Shown one piece after another: positions 17,159 through 24,506 of a DNA stretch of 64,000 bases (position 1 is the stretch's first letter; each line of letters starts with the position of its first letter). The translations under genes were made by a program, and so were the position numbers. Location: positions 434,001 through 498,000 of the forward strand of contig NZ_LRBG01000038.1 in assembly GCF_001580545.1 (NCBI RefSeq), in the 5' to 3' direction. The notes beneath the pieces are model-generated. The model did no database searches and was not told the origin of the DNA. It saw only the letters and a list, made by a program, of their open reading frames with translations. This DNA is from Paraburkholderia monticola. GTDB taxonomy: Bacteria > Pseudomonadota > Gammaproteobacteria > Burkholderiales > Burkholderiaceae.

Positions 17159-18438
17159 CGATATCGGACAATGCATCGATCGAAGATCTTGCAGTCCCGA
17201 AAGGAAGTGCAAGTGACGGCGCGAGCCCGCGGCCGCATTGGATGACACGGCAACGTCTGTACCTCTACTCAGGCGCATTGCTGCTCGTGTACATCCTTAC
17301 GCCGGGAGTGAAAATACTTCGCGACAGTTGGGGGCACCCGTTTTCTTTCGGCAACAATGCACGAGATTACATCGCTTTCTGGAGTGCTTCACATCTGGCG
17401 CTGCATGGACACGCTGCCCATGCGTACAGCACGAAGGTGCTGGGTGCGCTGGAAAAAACTGTGCTGCCTGATCTCAAAGGAACCTTGCCCTGGTTGTATC
17501 CGCCGACGTTCCTGTTGTTTGTCTACCCTGCTGCGCTGCTTCCTTTTGAGCCTTCGGCCTGGCTCTTCTTTGGTCTGACGCTCGTAGCGTTCGTCGTCGC
17601 GATCAACGCTATCGTGCCGGGCAGGATTTCGACCTTGCTCGCACTGGCCTTCCCGGGGGTGGCTCTTTCGGCACTGACGGGACAGAACGGCCTGCTGACT
17701 GCGGCCATGATGGGATTGGGGCTTGCCTTACTGCCACGGCGTCCGGTCTGGGCAGGCGTGTCGCTAGGATTACTGTGCATCAAGCCGCATCTCGCCGTAC
17801 TGATTCCGCTTGCACTGATCTGCTCGCGCTCGTGGAGAACGCTGGTGGTAACCGGATCGATCGCATTCGTGCTGAGCGCGATATCGACCGGATTGTTCGG
17901 TGTGGAAACACTCGCCGCTTTCCTGCGCAGCATGGGGGAAATCCAGAGCGTCGTCACTTCCGACAACAAGTCGCTGCTTCGCATCCCCACGTTTTTTGCG
18001 CTGGCGAGACAAATGTCCATCCCAGCGGCCGGGGCCTATGCCTTGCAGGCGGTGTCGGCGTGCGTGGCTGTGGCTTCGGTCGTCTACGTTTGGTCACGGC
18101 CGGCCGCCCACGAATTGCGCGCGGCGACGCTCGTCTGCGCGACGCTGGCCTTTAGTCCCTATCTCTACGATTACGACCTGACCTGGTATGGCCTCGTGAT
18201 TGCGTGGTATGCCCGGTTCGGGTTGGCTCACGGCTTCCGGCGTTACGAGCGGGAGGGGCTGATACTGCTCGGGTTCGCTCCGCTAATGGGGTTAGTCGTC
18301 GTACCCCACGTTCATTTTCAGTTCCTGCCCATTCTCACGTTGCTCACCCTCGCGGTGCTCGTCACGCGCGTAAGGACTGAGAGGCACGGCGTGAAAGGGG
18401 GCAATAGTGTTGCGTTCGCCAAGGGGATCCCCCGATGA
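17155..18438 (+). CDS. GT87/DUF2029-type membrane glycosyltransferase (copy 2, in the Tad operon)
   Basis: A 427-residue polytopic GT87-like protein. After about 45 polar residues and one helix comes the conserved acidic block (ARDYIAFWSASHLALHGHAA). Then come PWLYPPTF, GQNGLLTAA, CIKPHLAVLIPLAL and PYLYDYDLTW, in the same order as in the paralogues at 2220-3470 and 19477-20739. Such enzymes use polyprenyl-phosphate sugars on the outer face of the inner membrane. The ATG at 17155 lies inside the tadG stop codon, and the gene ends inside the start of the GtrB-like gene. It is therefore part of the Tad transcript; pilus or surface-protein glycosylation is a reasonable inference. Confidence 0.82.
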   Translation: MTISDNASIEDLAVPKGSASDGASPRPHWMTRQRLYLYSGALLLVYILTPGVKILRDSWGHPFSFGNNARDYIAFWSASHLALHGHAAHAYSTKVLGALEKTVLPDLKGTLPWLYPPTFLLFVYPAALLPFEPSAWLFFGLTLVAFVVAINAIVPGRISTLLALAFPGVALSALTGQNGLLTAAMMGLGLALLPRRPVWAGVSLGLLCIKPHLAVLIPLALICSRSWRTLVVTGSIAFVLSAISTGLFGVETLAAFLRSMGEIQSVVTSDNKSLLRIPTFFALARQMSIPAAGAYALQAVSACVAVASVVYVWSRPAAHELRAATLVCATLAFSPYLYDYDLTWYGLVIAWYARFGLAHGFRRYEREGLILLGFAPLMGLVVVPHVHFQFLPILTLLTLAVLVTRVRTERHGVKGGNSVAFAKGIPR

Positions 18439-19631
18439 ACATGATGCCCTCCGCTAACATCCGGGATCTGTCGAAGCGACCGCCGGTTCCGCTGATTTCG
18501 ATCGTCGCGCCGTTTCATAACGAGCACGATGCGGTCCATCTGTTCTTCACGGAAATACGGAAGGTCATCGACCCACTTCAAGCGCTTCGTTTCGAGATCG
18601 TTTGCGTCAACGACGGCAGCCAGGACGGCACGCTCGACCAGTTGCTCGCGGCTGCCGCCGAGGATGCGCGCATCCGCGTGCTCGACCTGACACGCAATTT
18701 CGGCAAGGAAGCGGCACTGACCGCCGGTCTCGACGAGGCGCGAGGCGATGCCGTGATCGTCATCGATGCCGATCTGCAGGATCCGCCGGAGTTGATTCCC
18801 GACATGATCCAATGCTGGCGGGACGGCGCGCCGGTCGTACTGGCGCATCGCGCCAACCGCAGTACCGATTCGCTTTCAAAACGCGTGACCGCCGGTCTCT
18901 TCTATCGCGTTCACAATGCCCTGTCGAGCGTGAAGATCCCGCCCAATGTCGGCGACTTCAGGTTGATGGACCGGGAGGTCGTCGAAGCCCTGCGCCGGTT
19001 GCCGGAGCGGCGTCGCTTCATGAAAGGGCTGTTCGCGTGGGTCGGTTTTCCCGCCGTCACGCTCCACTACGAGAGGGCACAACGCAGTGCGGGCCATTCG
19101 AGCTTTTCGGGCTGGCGCCTGTGGAATTACGCGATCGAAGGCATTACCGGTTTCAGTACGATTCCGCTACGTGCCTGGACTTATGTCGGCGCCTTGATTG
19201 CGATGCTCGCGTTCTTGTACGGCGGATTCATGGTCGTGCGAACGTTGCTGTTCGGTAATCCCGTACCCGGTTATGCATCGCTGTTTTCGGCAGTGCTGTT
19301 CATAGGTGGAATCCAGCTCGTCGGTATCGGCGTGATCGGTGAATACATCGGCCGGATTTACGACGAGTCGAAACATCGGCCGATTTACCTCGTTCGCCAA
19401 CGTTATGGCGCCGCCGAAACTGTGCGTGACGCGCGTCTCGCCGAGGGCGTACACGGGTTCCAACGGAGAAACCGGATCAGCCGCACGCTTCGGCGAGACG
19501 GTCGGAGCGTTCATCCGCCGGCCCGGCAAGATCTTGCATGGGCCGATGCGAGGTCCGATGCCGTCGCACGATCGCCGTCAGCATCAGAATCATTACGACG
19601 GGTGCCAGATGAAATGGCAAATGAGCTGTAG
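18435..19631 (+). CDS. GtrB/DPM1-like polyprenyl-phosphate glycosyltransferase (GT2)
   Basis: A 398-residue GT2 enzyme predicted to charge undecaprenyl phosphate with a sugar on the cytoplasmic face. The catalytic domain shows SIVAPFHNEHDAV, VCVNDGSQDGT, LTRNFGKEAALTAG and the acidic VIDADLQDPPELI motif. Two C-terminal transmembrane helices (about residues 240-310) end at GEYIGRIYDESKHRPIY, the usual end of GtrB/ArnC-like proteins (about residue 322). The remaining ~75 residues are an unusual Arg-rich tail; the last 155 bases overlap the convergent GT87 gene. The ATG overlaps the upstream GT87 stop by four bases. Confidence 0.88.
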   Translation: MNMMPSANIRDLSKRPPVPLISIVAPFHNEHDAVHLFFTEIRKVIDPLQALRFEIVCVNDGSQDGTLDQLLAAAAEDARIRVLDLTRNFGKEAALTAGLDEARGDAVIVIDADLQDPPELIPDMIQCWRDGAPVVLAHRANRSTDSLSKRVTAGLFYRVHNALSSVKIPPNVGDFRLMDREVVEALRRLPERRRFMKGLFAWVGFPAVTLHYERAQRSAGHSSFSGWRLWNYAIEGITGFSTIPLRAWTYVGALIAMLAFLYGGFMVVRTLLFGNPVPGYASLFSAVLFIGGIQLVGIGVIGEYIGRIYDESKHRPIYLVRQRYGAAETVRDARLAEGVHGFQRRNRISRTLRRDGRSVHPPARQDLAWADARSDAVARSPSASESLRRVPDEMANEL

Positions 19632-20739
19632 CGCCAGTCAATTCGGAGACCGGCATTACCCATGCCGCGCCAAGCGCGAGCCGGTCCAGGCGCGTGAGCC
19701 TGGCCGCTGCCGCGTCGCGGATTAGAAACGCCGCCGGAAAGCCGAGCCAGGCGAGATCGTAGGTCATCAAATAGGGTTGCACGAGCAGGGTGGCGACGAG
19801 CAAGGCCGCGGCCCTCAATTCGTGCCGTGCGTTCACGAGCCAAAGATAGGCGACGGCAAGCGCGGCGGGAATGGCGGCTAGCGCCTGAACCGCGTAAGCC
19901 ACCGCGACGGGCGCACCAAGGAGTCTGGCGGTGGCGAATAACGTTGGCATGCCGAACCAATGATCCCGGCCATCCAGCAAGGCGGCTTGTCTGAAGGCGG
20001 GGAGATAAGAGAAAAACGAGGACCACGCCTCACTTCCTAGTATCGCAATACTCGACAGCAGAAATGCCGAGCAAAAGATCATCGTGGCGAGCAACATCTT
20101 CCAGCGGCGTCCGCATACGAGGGCGATAGGGAAGAGCACACCCAGTTGGGGCTTGATGAGGAGCACGGCAAGGCAAGCACCCGCGCAAATCGGCGCACTC
20201 TCCATCAGCACGAGCGCTGCGGCAGCGGCTGCGGCGGTAAAGAGCGAATTTTGTCCCTCGAAGATTGCCAACGGCATGCCGGCAAGCGCAACGATCAGGA
20301 TGAACTGGCGCTGTGTCTGTGGCAGACGGTGGCCGATGCGTAATGCGACCGTGCAATAGACGCCGATGCCGAGTGCCAGGAACAGGAAGAGCGCCCACGG
20401 ATAACTCAAATAGCCCAGTGGCCGAATGGCGAGCAGGAAAGTCGGCGGATAAGGGCAGGGATCATAGCGCGGCGAGGAGCGCACGATGGCTTCCAGCGGT
20501 TGCATCCAGCGAGGCGAGAATACCGCTGCCGCGCCGTGCGCCAGCTCGACACGGGCCGCAGCCCAGAAAATCCCGAAGTCGAAGCCGATGCCCGGCATGG
20601 TGCGGATGCCGAGTACGTAGTGCGCGACGAAGCAGATGACGAGGGGGATGAATTGTAAGATGAGCAGGAAGCTCGGCACGAAAACGAGCAGGAAATGAAA
20701 AGTGGACGTTGCCTTTCTGCTCGTCTCTTGTGTAGTCAT
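19477..20739 (-). CDS. GT87/DUF2029-type membrane glycosyltransferase (copy 3)
   Basis: A 420-residue polytopic membrane protein of the same family as copies 1 and 2. It has the acidic block GFDFGIFWAAARVELAHGAA, then YPPTFLLAI, GQNSLFTAA, LIKPQLGVLFPIALV and PYLMTYDLAWLGFPA. It lies 57 bases downstream of the GtrA-like gene on the same strand, so the two are likely co-transcribed. Its 3' end runs into the tail of the convergent GtrB-like gene. Flippase plus membrane transferase, together with GtrB opposite, reconstitute a three-component sugar transfer pathway. Confidence 0.82.
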   Translation of the reverse strand: MTTQETSRKATSTFHFLLVFVPSFLLILQFIPLVICFVAHYVLGIRTMPGIGFDFGIFWAAARVELAHGAAAVFSPRWMQPLEAIVRSSPRYDPCPYPPTFLLAIRPLGYLSYPWALFLFLALGIGVYCTVALRIGHRLPQTQRQFILIVALAGMPLAIFEGQNSLFTAAAAAAALVLMESAPICAGACLAVLLIKPQLGVLFPIALVCGRRWKMLLATMIFCSAFLLSSIAILGSEAWSSFFSYLPAFRQAALLDGRDHWFGMPTLFATARLLGAPVAVAYAVQALAAIPAALAVAYLWLVNARHELRAAALLVATLLVQPYLMTYDLAWLGFPAAFLIRDAAAARLTRLDRLALGAAWVMPVSELTGATAHLPFHLAPVVMILMLTAIVRRHRTSHRPMQDLAGPADERSDRLAEACG

Positions 20740-20796
20740 GGTTGTTGTGTAACGTTCGGGTGCTGTGCGCAGATCGGTCCGCCAATGACTACCGAG

Positions 20797-21159
20797 TCAG
20801 CCTTCCGCTCGATAGGTCCACCGCGCGTGCGCGATGTATGAGCATACCGGAATGCAACAGACGACGATGAGCGTGGGCGCCCAAAGATGCTGTCGACCTA
20901 CTAGCAGCGGCACGAGTGCCGAAATACCGAAGCCTGCGGAGGAGACGACGGAGAAGCGGGAAAAATTCGAGAACGTTGGCCTGCTGGAAAAACTCCAAAG
21001 TGTTTGCAGCAGAAACGAGACGACATTAGCAAGGACAAATCCGGCGAGGTTGGCAATTGCTGAATCTGCAATGAGCCGATTGAAGACCAGCCAGGCGACG
21101 GACAGATGCGTGCAGGTGGCGACGACGCCGGCTATGGCGAAGCGGATGATCCTGGGCAT
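20797..21159 (-). CDS. GtrA-family polyprenyl-phosphate sugar flippase
   Basis: A 120-residue protein with four predicted membrane helices and the GtrA pattern: RFAIAGVVATCTHLSVAWL at the start, the LANVVSFLLQTLWSF block in helix 2, and a C-terminal YIAHARWTY. GtrA proteins move polyprenyl-phosphate-linked sugars from the cytoplasmic to the periplasmic leaflet. The position directly upstream of GT87 copy 3 and facing the GtrB-like gene supports a joint function. The start at 21159 has no clear ribosome binding site. Confidence 0.85.
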   Translation of the reverse strand: MPRIIRFAIAGVVATCTHLSVAWLVFNRLIADSAIANLAGFVLANVVSFLLQTLWSFSSRPTFSNFSRFSVVSSAGFGISALVPLLVGRQHLWAPTLIVVCCIPVCSYIAHARWTYRAEG

Positions 21160-21503
21160 TTAGGGGAACGCGCTAATGTATGGATACGTCATTATCGCAT
21201 CGTTGGAGCGACTCTCAAGCCACGTTTCAGAAAAGGCTTTTGCCGTGGAGTGCGCGATGGCGGACAGAACGCGACTCGCGTTCTGAATCATGCAGAGCGC
21301 GACGCGCCTCAGGCAGTCCGAAGGAATCGGAGGGGTGGAGCGGCACTCAGGTTAGCGCTATAGAAGCGGTTCGCGGTGTTCAGTCCAGCGAATCTCGAGT
21401 TCCGCGCCCAGCGGCGCGCTCAGAAGAGGTTCGCGCGTTCGTCTACAATGATCCGCTGAACGCGCACCGTGAGCTTCGATCCCGCGCGTCACAAGGAGAC
21501 GAC
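21160..21503. other. Intergenic region with a 21-base perfect palindrome
   Basis: About 340 bases between the divergent GtrA-like and LysE-like genes. No convincing gene. It contains a palindrome at 21265-21285 (arms CAGAACGCGA and TCGCGTTCTG around a single C). A one-base loop makes it a candidate operator rather than a terminator. Confidence 0.5.
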
Positions 21504-22130
21504 ATGCTTGACCTATCCACGTTGGGGACCTTCGTAGCCGTCGTGCTCGGGCTCTTTCTGATTCCGGGCCCGGCCGTGCTGCTGGTTTTGACGCGCACCA
21601 TGCACGGCGGACGCAAGGTCGGCATTCTGACCGGCCTCGGTATCGCAGCCGGCGATTTCATGCACACCCTGGGCGCCGCGGTTGGCCTCTCCGCGCTGCT
21701 GATGACGTCCGCGCTGGCCTTCAACGCGGTGAAATTCGTCGGTGCCGCGTATCTCGTGTACCTGGGCATTCGCGCGTTACGCGAGAAGCAGGCGAGTGCG
21801 CATCTGCCGGTCGTCGCGCCGGTATCGGGTTCGAAAGCGTTCTTGCAGGCGATTCCCGCCGAAGTGCTGAACCCGAAGACCGCCCTGTTCTTCCTCGCGT
21901 TTCTGCCGCAGTTCGTGCGCCCCGAACATGGCTCGACCTTTCTGCAGTTCGCGACGCTCGGGCTGATTTTCGTCGCCATGAGCGCGCTTTATACGACGTT
22001 GCTCGTCCTGGCGATGCGACCGTTGGGCAAGCTCGTGAAGCGCCTGACGTGGTTGACGCGCTGGCAGAACAAGTTCATCGGCGTGCTGTTCATTTCGCTC
22101 GGCCTGCGCGTGGCCGTGCAGACACGCTGA
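21504..22130 (+). CDS. LysE/RhtB-family amino-acid exporter (second copy)
   Basis: A 208-residue LysE-type membrane exporter. The signature is LGLFLIPGPAVLLVL near residue 18, with GGRKVGILTGLGIAAGDFMHT after it and PAEVLNPKTALFFLAFLPQFV in the second half. About six hydrophobic segments are present. The ATG at 21504 has AAGGAGA five bases upstream, the clearest ribosome binding site in this part. It is followed after 19 bases by a DsbA-fold isomerase-like gene, so the two may share a transcript, although no functional link is obvious. Confidence 0.9.
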   Translation: MLDLSTLGTFVAVVLGLFLIPGPAVLLVLTRTMHGGRKVGILTGLGIAAGDFMHTLGAAVGLSALLMTSALAFNAVKFVGAAYLVYLGIRALREKQASAHLPVVAPVSGSKAFLQAIPAEVLNPKTALFFLAFLPQFVRPEHGSTFLQFATLGLIFVAMSALYTTLLVLAMRPLGKLVKRLTWLTRWQNKFIGVLFISLGLRVAVQTR

Positions 22131-22149
22131 GTCATCGAGGCAGACAGCG

Positions 22150-22779
22150 ATGAATGACGACCCCGGTTCGACCGCCCGCGCAATCGAGTTCTGGTTCGAC
22201 TTCGGCAGCAACTATAGCTATCTGAGCATGATGCGTATCGAAGCGTTGGCGGCGGCGCGCAATGTGAAGATCGTCTGGCGGCCGTTTCTGCTCGGTCCGG
22301 TATTTCGCCAGCTCGGTTTCGAGAACTCGCCCTTCGTACTGCAGAAAGAAAAAGGCGCGTACGTGTGGAAAGACATGGAGCGTCAATGCGGCAAATACGG
22401 CATTGCGCTCACACGTCCGAGCACGTTTCCGCGCGCGGCGCTGCTCGCGATGCGCGTCGCGGTGCTCGGTGCGAACGAGCCGTGGATTGGCGACTGGTGC
22501 CGCAAGATCATGCAGCTGAATTTCGTCGACGACCGCGAGATCGGGTCGATCGATGTCGTGCGCGATGCGCTCGACTCGCTCGGCTTACCCGCGCAGAACC
22601 TGATCGATGCCGCGCAAAGCGACGCGAACAAGCTCAGCTTGCGCGAGCAGACCGAACAGGCCGTGAACAAGGGGATTTTCGGCGCGCCGACGTTTTTCGT
22701 CGGCGGCGAGATGTTCTGGGGAAACGACAGGCTGGAGGATGCGTTGGACTACTGCGACGCGATCGCGGCGCGCCAATGA
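22150..22779 (+). CDS. DsbA-fold 2-hydroxychromene-2-carboxylate isomerase-like protein
   Basis: A 209-residue protein of the HCCA isomerase/kappa-class glutathione transferase group. The N-terminus reads EFWFDFGSNYSYL, with serine/asparagine where DsbA has its CxxC. It then shows IVWRPFLLGPVF, the central helical insert (RPSTFPRAALLAMRVAV) and the C-terminal GIFGAPTFFVGGEMFWGNDRL, which carries the cis-proline loop. Relatives act in naphthalene degradation or as glutathione transferases; no catabolic neighbours are here, so the substrate is unknown. Confidence 0.88.
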   Translation: MNDDPGSTARAIEFWFDFGSNYSYLSMMRIEALAAARNVKIVWRPFLLGPVFRQLGFENSPFVLQKEKGAYVWKDMERQCGKYGIALTRPSTFPRAALLAMRVAVLGANEPWIGDWCRKIMQLNFVDDREIGSIDVVRDALDSLGLPAQNLIDAAQSDANKLSLREQTEQAVNKGIFGAPTFFVGGEMFWGNDRLEDALDYCDAIAARQ

Positions 22780-22795
22780 ACGGGGAATGCAGCGC

Positions 22796-23050
22796 TCAGT
22801 CGGCTTGCTGACAGAAGCGCCGGCCCGGCACATGGGAGACCACGGCCTGGGCGATTTCAAGTGGAGTACTTTCGGCGGGAACGACGCGACGGCTCGATTC
22901 TGGCGCGTGCTTCATCGTCCATTCGACGAGCCGGTAAGAGCGGCCCCAGGGCGGTTGCAGCGGATCGGAGACCTTGCAGGAGTGAATCTGGCGAGTCCAT
23001 TCATGGTCGGGCATCGCACGCAGGTGTTCGACTACCATCTCTTCAACCAT
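22796..23050 (-). CDS. Conserved-looking hypothetical protein, 84 residues
   Basis: Not recognised as a named family. It opens MVEEMVVEHLRAMPDHEWTR and contains a single cysteine in IHSCKVSDPLQPPWGR. It has no signal peptide or membrane segment and is probably a small cytoplasmic protein. A strong GGGAG ribosome binding site precedes the ATG at 23050, which is the main reason to accept it. It is convergent with the isomerase-like gene, ending 17 bases from its stop. Confidence 0.7.
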   Translation of the reverse strand: MVEEMVVEHLRAMPDHEWTRQIHSCKVSDPLQPPWGRSYRLVEWTMKHAPESSRRVVPAESTPLEIAQAVVSHVPGRRFCQQAD

Positions 23051-23230
23051 GATTTGCTCCCTTCTTCTCGTGCGCGTGACCGTTTTTCAGCAGCGTTTTT
23101 CGCGGCCCTGGAGAAAAAGCGCCGCCGATGTTCCGGCGGCTCAACAGGGGATGAGCGACATGGTTGCAGGGAACAATTAAGCGAAACTTAAAGCGCCACG
23201 ACCACTACGCGAACGGTTCTGACGGCTTGT

Positions 23231-23260
23231 AAGCGAGTGCAAGCAAATGCAAGCGCGTGC
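23231..23260 (+). repeat. Three 10-base near-identical tandem units
   Basis: AAGCGAGTGC, AAGCAAATGC and AAGCGCGTGC follow each other directly, ending at the GTG start proposed for the diguanylate cyclase. Confidence 0.7.
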
Positions 23261-24483
23261 CGATCAGCCCACCGCGATGTCGCCCTCAAGACCTCGATGA
23301 ATCGGCCGTTATCAGTAGAGTTGGGGCGTCGACCCCGCTTCGCCTTCGGGCCCGCCTTGCTGATACCGTGACGAATCTCGCCCAAACGCCGCTTTCCGAG
23401 CGCCTTCGTTCGCTCGTCGACACCGTGCAGCACAATGAGCGCACATTGCGCCGCTTCCAGAACGTCGAGTTGCGTTTGATCGGCGCGCAGGATTTCGCGG
23501 CGTTTCTCGATACGTTGTTCAGCCATCTGCCGCAGGAGTTCGCGCTCGCGAACGTGACGCTGTGGCTCGACGATCACGCGCCCATGCTGCTCGAACTGCT
23601 CGAGCCGTTTGCACTGCGCGCGCACGATCACGCGCATCTGAAGACGTCGCGCGAGGCTGGTCTCGTCGCGCAATCTCTGTGCGAGGGCAATCGGCCGTGG
23701 CTCGGCCGCCCCGGCGGACTCGACGAGAACGCGCGCCACGCGTTCTTCGGTGCCGCGCCGGCCGACGTGCCGGCCAGCGCAATTCTGCTGCCGCTCACCG
23801 CGGGCACGAGCGTCAGCGGCTATCTATGCCTCGGCAGCGACGACCCCACTCGCTTCGGCGCGGGCATGGCCACCGACATTCTCGAGCGCTTCGCGAGCAT
23901 CGTCGCCGCGAGTCTCGACAACGTCGCGCATCGCGAGCGGCTCAAGCAGCTCGGCATGACCGATGCGCTGACGAGCCTCGCGAATCGCCGTTATTTCGAC
24001 GAGCGTCTGCGGGAAGAGTTGATGCGCGCGGCGCGTTATCACACGCCCGTCGCGTGCCTTTTCATCGATATCGACGGTTTCAAGCACATCAACGATAGCC
24101 ACGGCCATCAGACCGGCGACCGCGCGCTCGTGGCGGTGGCGGCCTGCGTGCGCCAGCAGGTGCGGCTCGGCGACACCGTCGCGCGATATGGCGGCGAGGA
24201 ATTCGCCGCGCTGCTGCAAGGCGATCGCGCCGATGCAATGGTCGTCGCCGAGCGTGTGCGGCTCGCAGTCGAGAAACTCGAGGTGCGCGACGAGCGCGGC
24301 GAGCGCCTTGCATTGACCGTGTCGATCGGCGTGGCTGCGCGCGCGGTCGGGGGCACCGCGGACGAGGCGATGTCGCTCGGTCAGGCGATGATGGAGGAGG
24401 CCGATCGCGCGATGTACCGGGCCAAGCGCGGCGGCCGCAATCGTATCGAGGCGCAGGTCGAGCCGGGCGACCAAGCGGGCTGA
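23257..24483 (+). CDS. Diguanylate cyclase with N-terminal GAF/DUF484-like domain
   Basis: A 408-residue cytoplasmic protein. Residues about 45-225 resemble a DUF484/GAF sensor (LRRFQNVELRLIGAQDFAAFLDTLF in outline; later LLPLTAGTSVSGYLCLGSDD). The GGDEF domain starts at LGMTDALTSLANRRYFDERL. The active site is RYGGEEF (about residue 310), intact, preceded by RLGD, which fits the inhibitory I-site RxxD. It would make cyclic di-GMP from two GTP and be subject to product inhibition. The start is a GTG at 23257 with no strong ribosome binding site, so the true start may be slightly downstream. Confidence 0.9.
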   Translation: MPISPPRCRPQDLDESAVISRVGASTPLRLRARLADTVTNLAQTPLSERLRSLVDTVQHNERTLRRFQNVELRLIGAQDFAAFLDTLFSHLPQEFALANVTLWLDDHAPMLLELLEPFALRAHDHAHLKTSREAGLVAQSLCEGNRPWLGRPGGLDENARHAFFGAAPADVPASAILLPLTAGTSVSGYLCLGSDDPTRFGAGMATDILERFASIVAASLDNVAHRERLKQLGMTDALTSLANRRYFDERLREELMRAARYHTPVACLFIDIDGFKHINDSHGHQTGDRALVAVAACVRQQVRLGDTVARYGGEEFAALLQGDRADAMVVAERVRLAVEKLEVRDERGERLALTVSIGVAARAVGGTADEAMSLGQAMMEEADRAMYRAKRGGRNRIEAQVEPGDQAG

Positions 24484-24506
24484 GCGCTCGCAGCGGATCC
24501 TGGCCG

